Positions 10,677 to 21,665 of a stretch of 64,000 bases of DNA are shown piece after piece. The stretch comes from Phytophthora quininea (taxonomy: Eukaryota > Oomycota > Peronosporomycetes > Peronosporales > Peronosporaceae): positions 36,796 through 100,795 of the forward strand of contig JAAVTG010000392.1 in NCBI GenBank assembly GCA_011947345.1, in the 5' to 3' direction. The notes under the pieces are model-generated. The model did no database searches. It was not told the origin of the DNA and saw only the letters and a program-made list of their open reading frames with translations. Each line of letters opens with the position of its first letter. Position 1 is the stretch's first letter. Made by a program: the position numbers and the translations under genes.

Positions 10677-11985
10677 ATACTCACCTTGAAAATCCTTTGG
10701 ACGCATATTCTTGTTCGGTTTGCAGTCTGTATGAACGTATTCCAGTTTTACGGATTAGAGCCGAAGCTCGATATCTTCACCGTTGCATAAATTGTTGGAG
10801 GCCCCTTCGTCCCCAAAGCTGCTGCTGGTCTGGCAACAATGTCGTCAATAATTCATCTTCAACCTTTGCAACGAAAAGCTTCTCTAACTTCGGCTTGACC
10901 GTCTGCAGTAAGCTTGGCGTAGCAGTGCGGAGTGTGGCTATCAAGCAGTCGCCCAATAGTTTCAGGAAGCATCAGGCACAGTCCGATCTCATCTCCGACA
11001 TGGCTGGCTTGGTAAAGCTGATGCGTAAACACAGGTGTGCGATCCTCGGATAATTTCAGAAAATGGCTGCGAATCGCTACCGACATGGTTCGGTCTTGTC
11101 GAAGGAGATCAGCGTGATCCCTACATGATCAACAAGCAGTCTACCACTTTGCTGATGGTGTGTGTGTGTGTGTGCAGAGGTTAAGATCACAATGCTCTCT
11201 ATGCTTGCAGGTCCTATCCCGACGGATGCTTTTTGAACGCGCTCGTTTTCTCCTTGCGACAAACAAAAGTTAATGCGCCTGATTTCCATACGGAGTCACA
11301 ACTTCCGAGCCGTGATCTTCAACTCTGACAAGTTTGTTGTGAGCGCAACAAATGCCCATAAGGATTTTCAGTCACAAACGCTCAGGTGAAGCGCTACAGA
11401 ACTGCGCTAATAGGCGACTTGGTGTCTGGGAAGAATATTACGGACACACCGCATCTTTGTATGTCACTTCGTCAAGTTGACGTCCGCAAATATCATCAGC
11501 TGGTCTTCACCCACCCAGTCTGGAAAGCAGCTGAAATCAGTTGTTATTCATTTCTTTTTCTGTAAACTAACTTCTCATATGCAACCTAGATCGACGATAT
11601 CCGCCATGCATGCATATGCGATTGCAGGGTGCAGCGAGAAAGTGTGGTGAAGCACTTTCCCAGAATTTCCGGATCAGCGAATGGGAGGCCGGGGTGAAGG
11701 TATCCATACTAGATCCAAGATATCCATATTGGATCCAAGTGATCCCTTCTGGATACATGTAAAGTTCGAGTGATCCGGGGTCTCCAGGCCCAGACCACTA
11801 TGTGGGACCCCCAACAGTGGATATGGTGTTTCCTGCCTGCAGAAAATTTGGTTTCCGCGGCGGAGCGCCCATCCCAGGATCATCAGGCCACGGGAACGAG
11901 CCAGCTCAGCCAGCCAACAGTTCAGGACCTGCTGGACGGCAAGAGGTCAGTTTTTGAGCGACTACGAATAGCTCAAGCGTTTCTT
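10677..11985. other. Intergenic sequence without a supported gene
   Basis: Only small features are visible: a GT microsatellite (about 11159-11174) and a cluster of short GGATCC/ATATCCA repeats at 11695-11760. A 75-codon minus-strand frame (10859-11086, LSEDRTPVFTHQLYQASHVG) has coding-like composition but I do not recognise it. The stretch may include the 5' untranslated part of the DIRS-like element that follows. Confidence 0.5.
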
Positions 11986-11989
11986 CTTA

Positions 11990-13979
11990 CCTCGCTGCGC
12001 TCAGCTTCGATATATCGACCGCCTCGTCTGCCCGTTCCGGCGTCTCACTTGCCTCGTCCGAGAGAGACGCCAGCGGTCCGCCTCCGGCCAGGACCACCGC
12101 CTCGTCTGAGGAAGAACCGTCAACCGCTGACTCACCGCCTGCCGCGTCGGCGCCAGCGCCCAGCACTTCGGCGGACCTGCCGCCCGAAGTAATCGTCGTC
12201 GAGGACGCTGAACCGGCGAACGCCGTGGCTAGACCTTCTCCCGGCCGCTCGAGCGCTCGGATTCGAGCGAAACAAACCGCTCGTGCCCTCCGTTCGTCCA
12301 ACCGCTAGGTCAAGCGGGTCGGGCCCACCAGCTCGCCCAAGCCCCTAAGCGCCGGGCTGCTGTCTCGGCGAGTGCCGCCACCGCCGGGCCCGCGCAAGCC
12401 CAATCACCTGCGCAGTCCGCTCCGGCCCAGTGCCATGTGCAGTCTGCCCCGAGTCCGACGTCGCTGCAAGCGACTGAGACCACTCGGCCAGCGCCGTCAC
12501 CGGAAAGTGCGACCCGAGGCACGCGCGAGTTGACGTCCACGGTCACGTCCGCCGACCCGCTCGCGGCTACTGCTGCCCCGCGTGGCACAGAAGCCCCTCT
12601 GGTGATTCCGACGCCTGCCGCTCTACGCCCATCGTCGCCGCAGGATCCCGCTGCCGCGAAGCCCCTGGCCGAGCGCGCGGCTCAGCCTGTGGTGGACGCG
12701 CGTGCACCAGCGTCGAGCAGCGAGACAGGCGAGTCTCTGCGGTCGGCTGCTGGAGACCAAAGCGTCCTTGACCCGGTTGCGCTGCTGCCCACGCCGCAAC
12801 CGGTGGACACGGCCACCCGATTGCAGCACAATGCGGGGTTCAACCTCGATGACTTTGTCAGCTCGGGTTGGAAGCCGGACGCTGTGCCTGTGGCCACCGC
12901 CACGCCCTCCCATTCGCTTGAGGCGAAGTTGGATCAGCTGTTCGCCCTGGTGTCCCAGCTCCAGCAAGGACAGCAGTCGCGCGCACCACCCCATTCAAGT
13001 GCCAATGTCGCCGACGTGGCCCAAACGATGGCACCTGCCGCCCCCGTCTTTCCTGGTGGTCAGCTGCTCCAACCAGGCGCGTCGTGGACTCTTCCGCCGC
13101 TCGGCAATGCACTGGACCTACCTCCCGCGGAACTGCGGGGGCTTCGCTGCTCTAGCTTCCAACTGCCAAGGACGCGGGTAAAGGCGAGTTTTACTCGCCG
13201 TTAGCCCATCAGCTCGCGGCTCATCGGATGTTTCGCAAGCTCAACACGGAACATGGTGCGTGGATTTCTCCGACGTCCTTCGTGTTGCATTTACGTGAGT
13301 TGGAATGCATTCGATTCGAGACGACGCCAGCCGTGTTAATGGCCCTGTATAGCGGCCGCCTCGGCTCGCGTGGATTAACGGTTTTGCATTTCCGCCCACA
13401 GTCCGAACTCGATCATCTCGAGCGCGGGTCTACAAACGCAAATTTCGCAGCCGCTTTTGACTCGTCAGCCGTGCTGCCGGCCACCGAGGTGGCGTGCTCA
13501 TCGTACGAAGATTTACTAGCTGCCATTGGCGGGTTCATTGCTGTGGGGATTCGCTGTGGTACGACCACATCCGACGCTAGCTGTCGCGGGTGAAGCGGTT
13601 CGTGCTCGCCAATATGGAGCGAGACGCCAACACGCCCGACCGCGTGCGCCTGACTTTACTGTTCGTCAACCAGTACATCGGTCGCGCTCTCGCGCAACTC
13701 TTCGTCGGTTCGCCACACTGGTGGGGCGGGTATTGCGAGGCTGTGCGAGCCGTCGACTACCATCACGCCGATTGGCAGGGCGGCCCTCAACAATCTCGCC
13801 CTCCGCCTGGCGGCGGCGTCTCCAGCGGCACCGGCGGCGCCTACGAGAGCGGGATCCCATTCCCGCCGGTTCGATGGGCCGCGTCAGGGACCAGCCACCC
13901 GGACACCGATCATGCCCGACGCAATCAGGCGCCTGATCCCCGGGACCGCGATGGCCGCGAGCCATGCCTCCGCTTTTAG
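11990..13979 (+). pseudogene. Gag-like protein of the DIRS-like element, broken
   Basis: The GC-rich, Ala/Pro/Ser/Thr-rich reading moves between frames. From about 11990 it runs LAALSFDISTASSARSG to a TAG near 12307. It continues from 12310 in the frame that includes MQSAPSPTSLQATETT and FNLDDFVSSGWKPD plus a Gln/Leu-rich helix (LEAKLDQLFALVSQLQQGQQ), then switches near 13165 into HRMFRKLNTEHGAWISPTSF. Another switch and a TAG lie near 13555-13590, before VKRFVLANMERDANTPDRV. The later part, with a conserved-looking helical region, resembles the capsid half of DIRS/Ngaro Gag, but I rely mainly on its position before RT. No zinc knuckle was seen. Confidence 0.6.
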
Positions 13980-14648
13980 CGGGCGGAATATGGTACAGTG
14001 GTGGTCCGGAGCGCTGCGCTCACCGCGATCGCACCCACCGCTGGCACGGGCGTCTCCCACGGGATCTCCATGAGTTCATCGACCGTCACTACCGTTCTGA
14101 GCGCCGTCTGCCCGGCCGCCGCGGCCGGGACTGATGTGGCCGAGGCGCTGCCGGCTCGTCGGCACTTCGGACTACAAGTACAGCAGTAATCAGTTCAATC
14201 GACCTTTGCTACGTTAACGAACCCATCTCCTCACTTCAACAAGCGCCGCCGTCACCGCGGCCCAGTTCCGGTCAGACAGGCGATACCGCTGGAACATCTA
14301 TGGCCAAGGCACCCCACGGTCCTGGCGCTCAAATCATACCGCCCCACAGCGTTCGTCATTCCGCTGAGCCGCCCCATGACGCTCCCATTTTGGACGGCGT
14401 GCCTCCGATGGGGTCACACGCACCCCGTGTAACCGACAACTTCAGCCCGATGGCACGAATACGTATCGGCAGTTGGCTTCGCCACAAGTACCGCAGCCAA
14501 TCCGATCGCGAATTCCTCGTGCCGCAGCGATAGACGAGTCAATCTCCTGTCGCTGCCGGCCCCAGCAACACGTCGCGGTACGCCGCATCATCCCCAGCGC
14601 AGCGGGACAAACAGGGTTCACCTGAAACGCGGCGTCGCGCGCCGGTTT
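13980..14648 (+). other. Decayed gag-RT junction of the DIRS-like element
   Basis: This GC-rich sequence lies between the Gag-like and RT-like parts. Small open frames exist on both strands but none shows a recognisable motif. It is probably degraded Gag C-terminus and RT N-terminal linker. Confidence 0.4.
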
Positions 14649-15880
14649 ATGGGGGCTATTCGCCGACAACACATCGATGCCACCCTTCGACAAGTGGGGT
14701 TACATTTACCGAGCCCAACACCGGCATTAAATTTCGGGCGTCCATCGCTTAACAAGGCATTCCAACACGTGTTGTCGGAGTTCATTCGACGCACCCGTAT
14801 ACAGCTTCCCCAATTTGTCGAGCTCATGAGAGGGCAGACTGCCGACGACTACCGGCCGAACAAAAGCATGCTGCCGGATGTACTTCAGTCTACGTGCGCG
14901 AGTTTCCGTCACCTCGATGCGCTGCTGGACATCGCGCGTTCCGGCGTGAGGGCCCCTATTGTTCGTGCTCTGCCTCCTCAGCACTTGTACCCGGCCAATC
15001 ACAAGTCAGCGGTCTATCGCTACCCGGTTCTTGTCAAAAACATCCATAAAGATCAAGACCAAGGACGCTGCCTCGTACTTGACCTCGACATATTGGATAT
15101 CTGGCCAGAGGTCGGGATCAGCCCGTTCGGTGTCGTCGACAAAGGCAACGCAGATCCGCAGGTCGACGACCGCTCCATACACGACCTATGATTTCCGGAC
15201 GGCTCGTCAATCAACGAGGCAACCGCCACCGAGAGATTGTGCTAACTGCTATTGGAGCCATGCGACGCGATTGCTCGCGAGATCCTAAGCCAGCAGGAAC
15301 ACAACCCAGGCGTTGAAATCCTGTTGCAAGCGGGCGATGTCGTGTCAGCCTTTCGCAACGTGTGTATTCACAGCGAACCCCATGTCATACTTCTGCGATC
15401 TTCCTTCGCCTGCAGTGATTATCGAAATGGACGCCTCAGGCGATGGTCTGTGCGCCCTTGAGGCAACCGAACGACAGGTTCGACGCTACCGATTTTCTCC
15501 GGAGGAGCGACAACTGATACAATTGACTACAACGGCGCCTCTCACGGGTTTCGACATCGACTTCTGCGAGCTCTTGTCGTGCGCATTTGCGGTCCAAGCC
15601 TGGGGCAATCACTGGGCGTCGCGCCGGGCAGGAGCTCCGACGGAACCAGTTCACGTTCAATTTCGCATTGACAACACGTCGGCGGTCGCCTGGCAGAACA
15701 AGATGGGCTCCCGTAATAAACAAGATCAGACGATCGTTCGTCTGCTCAGTCACTGGGAACTAGGTCATGGACTGCGATTCTCCTTGCGTCACGTCGCTGG
15801 TGTCGACAATCGGATTGCGGATGCAGGCTTACGCTCATTTCGTAACTCATCCGCGGCTCGCCACTTTCGACCACTAACCA
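14649..15880 (+). pseudogene. DIRS-type reverse transcriptase/RNase H, RT core deleted
   Basis: The first part reads toward an RT start (PANHKSAVYRYPVLV, LVLDLDILDIWPEVGISPFG, then RSIHDL). In-frame TGA and TAA follow at about 15189 and 15242. RT motif A-like AGDVVSAFRNVCIHSEPH comes next (about 15325-15385). The sequence then passes almost at once into RNase H: VIIEMDASGDGLCALE (Asp), DIDFCELLSCAFAVQAW (Glu), FRIDNTSAVAWQNKM (Asp) and HVAGVDNRIADAG (Asp), all four acids present. The roughly 100-residue RT palm with the catalytic Asp pair is missing, so this is an internal deletion rather than only point decay. Confidence 0.75.
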
Positions 15881-16942
15881 ATGGCTGGTCGCAGGAAACA
15901 CCGGTATCGGACGTTGCCTACTTGGAGAAGATCTGGCGTTCCATCTCAGAGCTCACTTTGTCGCGGATTCCACCTACGTCATTACAAGCGTGCCCTAAAG
16001 ATGTGGGTCTCATGGACAACCAGCCACGGCATTCAGCCTGCTCTCATCAACTACACCCTCGAGCTGCGGCTTCACTTTGTCACGGCATTCATTAGCCAAG
16101 GGTTCCAAGTCGGATACAGTTCAAGCAGGCGCGTTGGCAGCTCGACGATTGCATCGATGCTGCATGGAATTTCTCACTTCCTTCAAACTGCAGCGCTCCA
16201 ATTCCCAAGCAACCATCCACACATTTGCATGGTCCTCAAATGTATCTCTCGTCTCGACGGGCCAGTCAGCCGGAAGGCACCGGTCTCGCTCCAGCTGCTC
16301 GAATCATGCTATCACCTCCTCGATCTATCGACACCTTTCGGCCAAGCTCTCCGAGGGGGGCATGGATTTCTTTTCCTCCTGCGCCGGTCCGAGATTGCTG
16401 CTAAAGGCTCCAAGTTCGCGTGGTTCGCGCTCAAGGCATCAGGCATTGTCGTGCTGGACGCTACTAGTTCGATTACGAGGAGCGCGCGTCTCGCAACCAC
16501 GGTTCACATCCGCCTGGCTGGTTCGAAGACTAATCAACAAGGTACACCGACTCAACGCCTACTAAACCGCCCGGGCCACCCGTTCCTGTGCCCGGTATTT
16601 GGCGCCTTATGCATGTTGAAGGCGAGACCCAACCTACTTGTCGAGATACCAGCAGCTGTATTTGTCAACGAGAAAGGAAAACCGGGGTGCATCACCGGAG
16701 AAGCTATCACCGCAATGATCCGGCGCACGGCAGTGGCCCATGGTATCAAACCCGACGATTACAGCACCCACTCTCTGCGATCAGGAGGAGCAACACACAC
16801 GTACAGAGCTGGAGTCAATGCACTGACCATCCGGTTTCAGGGCCGCTGGGCATCCGACACGTTCAAGCAGTACACAAGATTATGCAGACAGTCCGTGAAT
16901 TGCCTCACGGCAAGGACCGTATACGGACAAAAGCAAGTTTAA
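15881..16942 (+). CDS. Tyrosine recombinase (DIRS-type integrase)
   Basis: An uninterrupted frame of 353 codons (start MAGRRKHRY; the real start may be further in, since this overlaps the RNase H end in another frame). The N-terminal SAM-like/core-binding part has HLRHYKRALKMWVSWTTSHG. The catalytic domain has LFLLRRSEIAA (first Arg), a Lys in LAGSKTNQQG, HSLRSGGAT (His-x-x-Arg) and GRWASDTFKQYTR (Trp and the nucleophilic Tyr). This is the RKHRWY set of a tyrosine recombinase. In DIRS elements it inserts the circular cDNA without target duplication. It is the only open, motif-complete gene of this element; whether it is expressed cannot be told. Confidence 0.8.
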   Translation: MAGRRKHRYRTLPTWRRSGVPSQSSLCRGFHLRHYKRALKMWVSWTTSHGIQPALINYTLELRLHFVTAFISQGFQVGYSSSRRVGSSTIASMLHGISHFLQTAALQFPSNHPHICMVLKCISRLDGPVSRKAPVSLQLLESCYHLLDLSTPFGQALRGGHGFLFLLRRSEIAAKGSKFAWFALKASGIVVLDATSSITRSARLATTVHIRLAGSKTNQQGTPTQRLLNRPGHPFLCPVFGALCMLKARPNLLVEIPAAVFVNEKGKPGCITGEAITAMIRRTAVAHGIKPDDYSTHSLRSGGATHTYRAGVNALTIRFQGRWASDTFKQYTRLCRQSVNCLTARTVYGQKQV

Positions 16943-17400
16943 AATCATCAGTAAGGGCTTGCAGTGCGAACTCAAAACTTGGGGCTTTCAACTCGATACA
17001 AGATCGAAGTTGAAGTTCGTACTGTAAGCCATACTGAATAGAAGTGTGTATTTGTCCCCAAAAGTGGAGCTACGAGGAAATGGCACAATATGAGCCCAAG
17101 GAGCACGGAAATGCAGTTCGGTGACATAGATTTGGCAGTACACCTATCGAAGGATCTTAACGCCCACCCGCCCATCCACCCCATCCTTGACATCGATCTC
17201 TACCAAACCTAAAGCTACGATTGCTGTACATAAAAGTTGGCTCTTTTTATCGGTTGATTGGGATTCAGTTCGAATTTCACTCTGTGCTATGTGGTGTCGT
17301 TTCCAAGGTTGCTGTGTGCCCGACCACAGCTGACTCTGCAGTATTTGCGGTGGCCACGTCTGCTGCAACGAAGACCTACGCCTTCTAGGCGTAGATGTTC
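16943..17400. other. Intergenic; no gene seen
   Basis: This stretch is between the recombinase stop and the first exon of the pogo-like gene. No motif or repeat was recognised. It may contain the 3' terminal repeat of the DIRS-like element and the promoter of the next gene. Confidence 0.4.
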
Positions 17401-17438
17401 CAGCACATTTGTGATTCTGTTCACTTGAATGCTTTTAG

Positions 17439-18633
17439 GAGTACAGTAGGGCCAGCGTTGTAGAGTTCGACAGCGAGAGCGAAGAGGAAGACAGCGGAGC
17501 GTGCGAACAGGAGGCTGCGATTTCAATATCTCGTCGCAGCTACACCTACGAGGAACAGCGAGAAGCTTTGGCGTTAACCGAGAGGCCATGGACGACAGGA
17601 AATTCTGCCGTTTGCTATGGACCTCATAACATACATGAAAGATATGCGGCGCAATGGGCTGGTAAGAATTCACAAACCCACATTTTTTAACTATTAACTA
17701 AAATGTTTTTTTTTTAGGCTCTATGCATGGTTTATCTAGTACAGTTTGTGAAGATCCAGCACGGTGGATGGCTAGCGACGTATACAGCTAGCAAAAGATC
17801 CGAAGAAAGCGCTTTTGTAGCGCTTTGCAATTCGACACGGCTTTTCGCAACGCACACCACATTCGGCAGATGTATGTAAATCCTGACAAAAAGATTAATT
17901 CGATGAAACTAACAATTTTTGCTTCGACGCTAGGAAACTAAGGAGGAGCTTCTAAAAAAAAAAAGACGAATTCAGCTCTGTGTTTTGGAATAAGTTTAGC
18001 CACTACTCGGCGTCCAACATCTACAACGTCGATGAAATCGGCATTCTTTACGACATGCCACCTCACAAAATATGCGCTCTGTGTAGCAAGTCGTCCAAAA
18101 TTCGTGCCACTCCGAAACATTCGGCCCGTCTCACTGCCGTGTTGACAATCCGAGCTGACGGTGAGTAGATTTAACCTCATTTATCTAAAAAATTCTAAAC
18201 TAAACTAACATCAACTGTGCCTAGGTTGTAAACTTCCTATTCTGTTCATTGTGAAGGGATCTCCCAATGGCATTATTGCTCGAACTGAGGTGCCAACATA
18301 TCCAAAAGTCTGGGCTTTGCTTTTCTTTCTTTCTTTCTTATTTCAAATAATTTTCATTTTGTAGGACATGTATATGCCGTCCAAGAGAATGCTAGGATGG
18401 ATGGACATATCTGGTGTCGATATTTACGTGAACTTTTAAAGTTCAAACTTAGCGGGCCGTCCGTCATTTTGCTTGACAATCTGGACTGCCACGTCTTCGA
18501 GCAGTCTCACGATATTATTGCAGGTGAATTATTTAGCATATTAGCCCCTCTACCACCCAACGCCACATCCATTTGCCAACCACTTGACGTCGGTATGATG
18601 AGCCCTGTGAAGTCGAAGCTTAGATCAAAGTGA
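17439..18633 (+). pseudogene. pogo/CENP-B-type DDE transposase with introns, broken
   Basis: An N-terminal exon (about 17450-17660) has VEFDSESEEEDSG followed by a helix-turn-helix-like SYTYEEQREALAL, ending at a GT donor (17661 area). An intron with a T-rich 3' end (TTTTTTTTTAG near 17717) follows. The DDE_1 core has IYNVDEIGILYDMPP (first Asp, about 18020-18050), TAVLTIRADG, an intron GTGAGTAG...CCTAG (about 18162-18224) and KLPILFIVKGSPNG. Another intron lies before about 18365, then VILLDNLDCHVF (second Asp) and SICQPLDVGMM (third Asp). The third donor is weak (AAAG then TCTGGG), and splicing there with a GT shifts the frame. The middle of the gene between 17720 and 17980 is also poorly open. 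The C-terminus ends early at 18633. Confidence 0.75.
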
Positions 18634-20256
18634 TTGCTAGAGAAAGTGGGTGGGAAAGAGACTGAAGATGATCAAGCGCGCAACTATGGTGTGGAACGAG
18701 CTATCTACTGACTTAGTGAAAAGTAGTTTTTCTAAAGCTCTGCCATACTCAATTATTTGAGCGCTTTTGCATAAACAAAACTTTGCGATTTCATGAAAAT
18801 GTACATCGATAATTAAAAGCTCAGTTTTAGCAAGTACTCTTATCTCGTTGTGGGCGTTATCGGCGTCATGTACTGCTTTTTTCTACACCATATTTTACAT
18901 GACTTTTTCCTATCGATTCGAGGATTTTGGGGTGGGCGTTATCGTCCGTCGATATGTGTATGGTAGACTTTAGAATGGGATCCAACCATAATTTGCTTAA
19001 TACAGAGTCGAATTTGCCTTGTACACCACAAATGCCCTTCCAAACGCCCGGGACTACAGGATTTACGTTGGCCCAATCAAGACACGCCCGGAACAATGCA
19101 GATCAAGCAGCGCTCGGTAAGAACGTATATCGAGGTGGGATTGGAAGTAAGATGAACGATGAGTGTGCGTTGAAACTATACTGTGTTTATCTAGAACAGC
19201 AAAGAAGCAGAAAAATATGCAGCTCGGCTCCTCGATGTTCACTTCGACAATGCGCTCATGTTCAGACCCTGAGGGACACTGAACGAAATCAACACCGACC
19301 ATCCTTTGCACTCCAACGCAAGCACCTTCCCATCGGAGAAGCAGGTGGGCCAGACATATCCACCGCTGTTTACCTGCTACCCTACGAATATGCCGGCCGT
19401 CAAGCTGTCTTTGCTGAGGATATTCGTATCGGTGCGGTCACGCTGCAGAGCTCGAGTCATCCGCGGGTGGCTAGTTGGACCTCGTACTTGAATCCCAAGA
19501 ACTGCATAGTCCAAATCCAATCTGCCCAGTAGCGTCAGTGTCGCTAGAATATGCTAGTACATCCAGCCGCTTTTGTGGTGTAGCGGGATATAATAAAACC
19601 CAGACACCGACTAACGGAGGGGATACTCCGATATCCGTGGGGATGCTGAAGTTGTGCTCACCTTGTGTACCCGTCGGCATCTGCTCCTCAGGTACTTGAG
19701 GATACTTAATCTATCAGGAAGAACTGTCTTGGTGAGACGTACGAGGGTCGACACAGCGCGAGAATCTTCTCTCTATGTCGTGGATGGTTTACCAGATCTG
19801 GATCTGGCATCTGGATCCAGGTGGGGTTGCCTTGAGGGTTGTGTTGGGGGTCTATTTCCGTACTTAAACGCTTTCAATGGTGTAGTCTTGGGGAGTTCAG
19901 AGTTGATCAGTCGTCCTGGCTAAGTAGTAACTCCAGTAGACCTTGGATCTGCACTTGGTACTCGTGGATCTGGGCTGGGGTGGATCTGGCCAATACACTA
20001 TCCACACTTCGCCGCTTCGTAGCAGCAGTGGTGGCAGCACTGTTCTCTTGCAAAACTATTTTAAAACACCGGTTGAAATTGGATTTATGGTTTAATCTTG
20101 TGGGCGAAGGCCGTCGTGCGGGTGATCTCTACTTTGTAGACCGCTTTTGTGACCGCTTCTTACATATCCTGGTAGTAGGACTACTGGCACTGTGCGTTTC
20201 GGACTTCAACCACGTTCCCTCAACAAATTTGCGTGCCGGCACGCGCTCGATGACGT
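18634..20256. other. Long stretch without a recognised gene
   Basis: Several frames of 60-200 codons exist (for example 18927-19532 plus, 19839-20267 plus), but none carries a motif I recognise and composition does not favour one frame. A TTTCTTTC microsatellite lies just before (about 18320-18335). Short GATCTGG/GGATCCAG repeats occur at 19790-19820. Confidence 0.4.
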
Positions 20257-20616
20257 TTGAATTTTAGCGTGAAGATGTTGTGTGATGGCGCTGATGGGGC
20301 ACCAAACGCTGATAGTTGCTTATTATTCGATATACTTCCTACCCACCAAGCTACCGAGCTATCAAGCCGTCACCTCGCCGTCGACACCACTGCTGGTGAC
20401 TGTGGAACTGTGCAAGACAAGATTCCTATTGCCGTCGGTGCTGCGCCGCGTACCCACTGCCACCGCGCCTGCTGCCAACAAAATTTCGCTGACCACCACG
20501 GTATAAGCGGCAAGTGATGATCGATGAGGGGAGTATTGGGTTGTGTCGGCGAGAAGACGTGGCTTCGGATCTCTCTATCAACGAGGTTCGGAGTGACAGC
20601 CATGTCCACTTTGACC
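20257..20616 (+). other. Possible fragment of a membrane transporter gene
   Basis: A plus-strand frame from about 20282 reads a hydrophobic segment (TLIVAYYSIYFL, then PLLVTVELCKTRFLLPSVL) that loosely recalls the N-terminal part of nucleotide-sugar transporter-like proteins. It is open only to about 20506. This is a weak likeness and the fragment could be chance. Confidence 0.2.
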
Positions 20617-21460
20617 ATGAGCCCGCACAAGTTCTCGCCGGTCCGGGACGCAAGAGGATCGCTTTTGCCACCAAGAACGCGAAGGTAAGACTGAGTACCT
20701 GGCCACGACTGTCGCTATCTCCTCCGTCGTGGCCGACATCTAGCAGAACAGCCCATGTAACGGACAGTACGGCGAAACAATGACGACGTGCGTCGCCTAG
20801 GGCGTGGCCCTGATGGTCGGCACGTTCATTGGCGACAAAGCCAGCAGGAGCACCGCATCTCGGGAGTCACCATCATCGACGCAGTGTGCGACTGCTTGTC
20901 GTGGTGGAAAGTGGCCGGCTGTTTGGTTGCGCAGATGCGAGGGGAGGGGGTCTTTGTGGCTGCAGCGTTGATTTACGTGTTTAACTACCAGAGAATTCTG
21001 TGTAAGGACCAATACACAAGCATTTCATCACGAACCCGCGAGAAGGCATGTCTAACTATGCGGCTTTCTACACGGATGTGCTGGCCCGCGCGTACACTAT
21101 TTCGTGTCGTACGCCACCAAAAACGCACGCAATTGTTGACCAGGGAAGAAGGGGATCCCATTCGCTCTGACACCGCTAGTTACCGCCATGTTGCGCTACT
21201 TCATGTCCATTTCGGCGCTGGGCACGACTCTGAGCCACGATTTTGGCCTCGCTTGTTTATGTACATCGTCGGCTGCCACCAGGTCTTCTCAATGAACTCG
21301 TACTACTTCTGGATCCCAATGGTGACGACACTGATCGGTGGAGTTATTAGCGGTGGGCTCTACATCGTTTTGTCGAGATGCAGCACCCCGATGTCTCGAA
21401 AGGAATTCCAATTACAGCTCGTCGGAGCTGCCGAAAAAGCGAGTTGCAAAGCGAAGATCT
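20617..21460 (+). pseudogene. Aquaglyceroporin (MIP family) pseudogene
   Basis: The start chosen is ATG 20617 (MSPHKFSPVRD). After a frameshift near 20682 the reading continues EYLATTVAISSVVADI, then an in-frame TAG, then TTCVA, TAG (probably a former Trp codon) and GVALMVGTFIG. In another frame come SGVTIIDAVCDCLSWWKVAG (the region after the first NPA loop), AALIYVFNYQRIL and later TTLSHDFG. The C-terminus has PRLFMYIVGCHQVFSMNSYY, FWIPMVTTLIGGVISGGLY and IVL. The DFG-PRLF...YYFW-P...LIGG pattern is characteristic of the second half of glycerol facilitators. Neither NPA box is intact. The family moves glycerol and water across membranes; this copy has at least two stops and three frameshifts. 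Confidence 0.7.
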
Positions 21461-21665
21461 CCAGCATCGGCAGCAGCAACTGTCAGTGCAGAGAGCAGCT
21501 GTCATAGCCTCACTCCGAACTCAACTGATCACTCCAACGGCCAGTTGTACTGCATGCAGTGCAGTATGCGGAAAATGCACCTTCGGTCGCGGTGGGGCTG
21601 CACTGAGTGTCAGCGCGGTTACCATGTTGGGTTCTTTGCTGCGTTGCACTTCTGCGATGTCTTCA
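21461..21665 (+). pseudogene. Cys/His zinc-binding fragment, possibly a PiggyBac-type transposase end
   Basis: The plus-strand frame has YCMQCSMRKMHLRSRWGCTE, then CQRGYHVGFF (Cys-x2-Cys, 11 residues, then Cys-x2-Cys and His; about 21548-21640). This pattern of paired cysteines ending with a Gly-Tyr-His and an aromatic segment resembles the C-terminal Cys-rich domain of DDE_Tnp_1_7 (PiggyBac) transposases of oomycetes. No catalytic domain is seen upstream, where the aquaporin remnant lies, so this would be a truncated scrap. Confidence 0.35.

Larger units (their letters stand above)
11986..16942 (+). mobile_element. DIRS-like (tyrosine recombinase) retroelement, internally deleted
   Basis: In order the plus strand shows a Pro/Ala/Ser-rich Gag-like region (about 11990-13980), the start of a reverse transcriptase (14650-15400), RNase H (15420-15850) and a tyrosine recombinase (15881-16942). 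This gag, RT-RNase H, YR order with no DDE integrase is diagnostic of the DIRS order. Terminal split or inverted repeats were not found by eye. The sequence between RT motif A and RNase H is too short to hold the catalytic Tyr-x-Asp-Asp region, so the element cannot copy itself. Confidence 0.75.
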
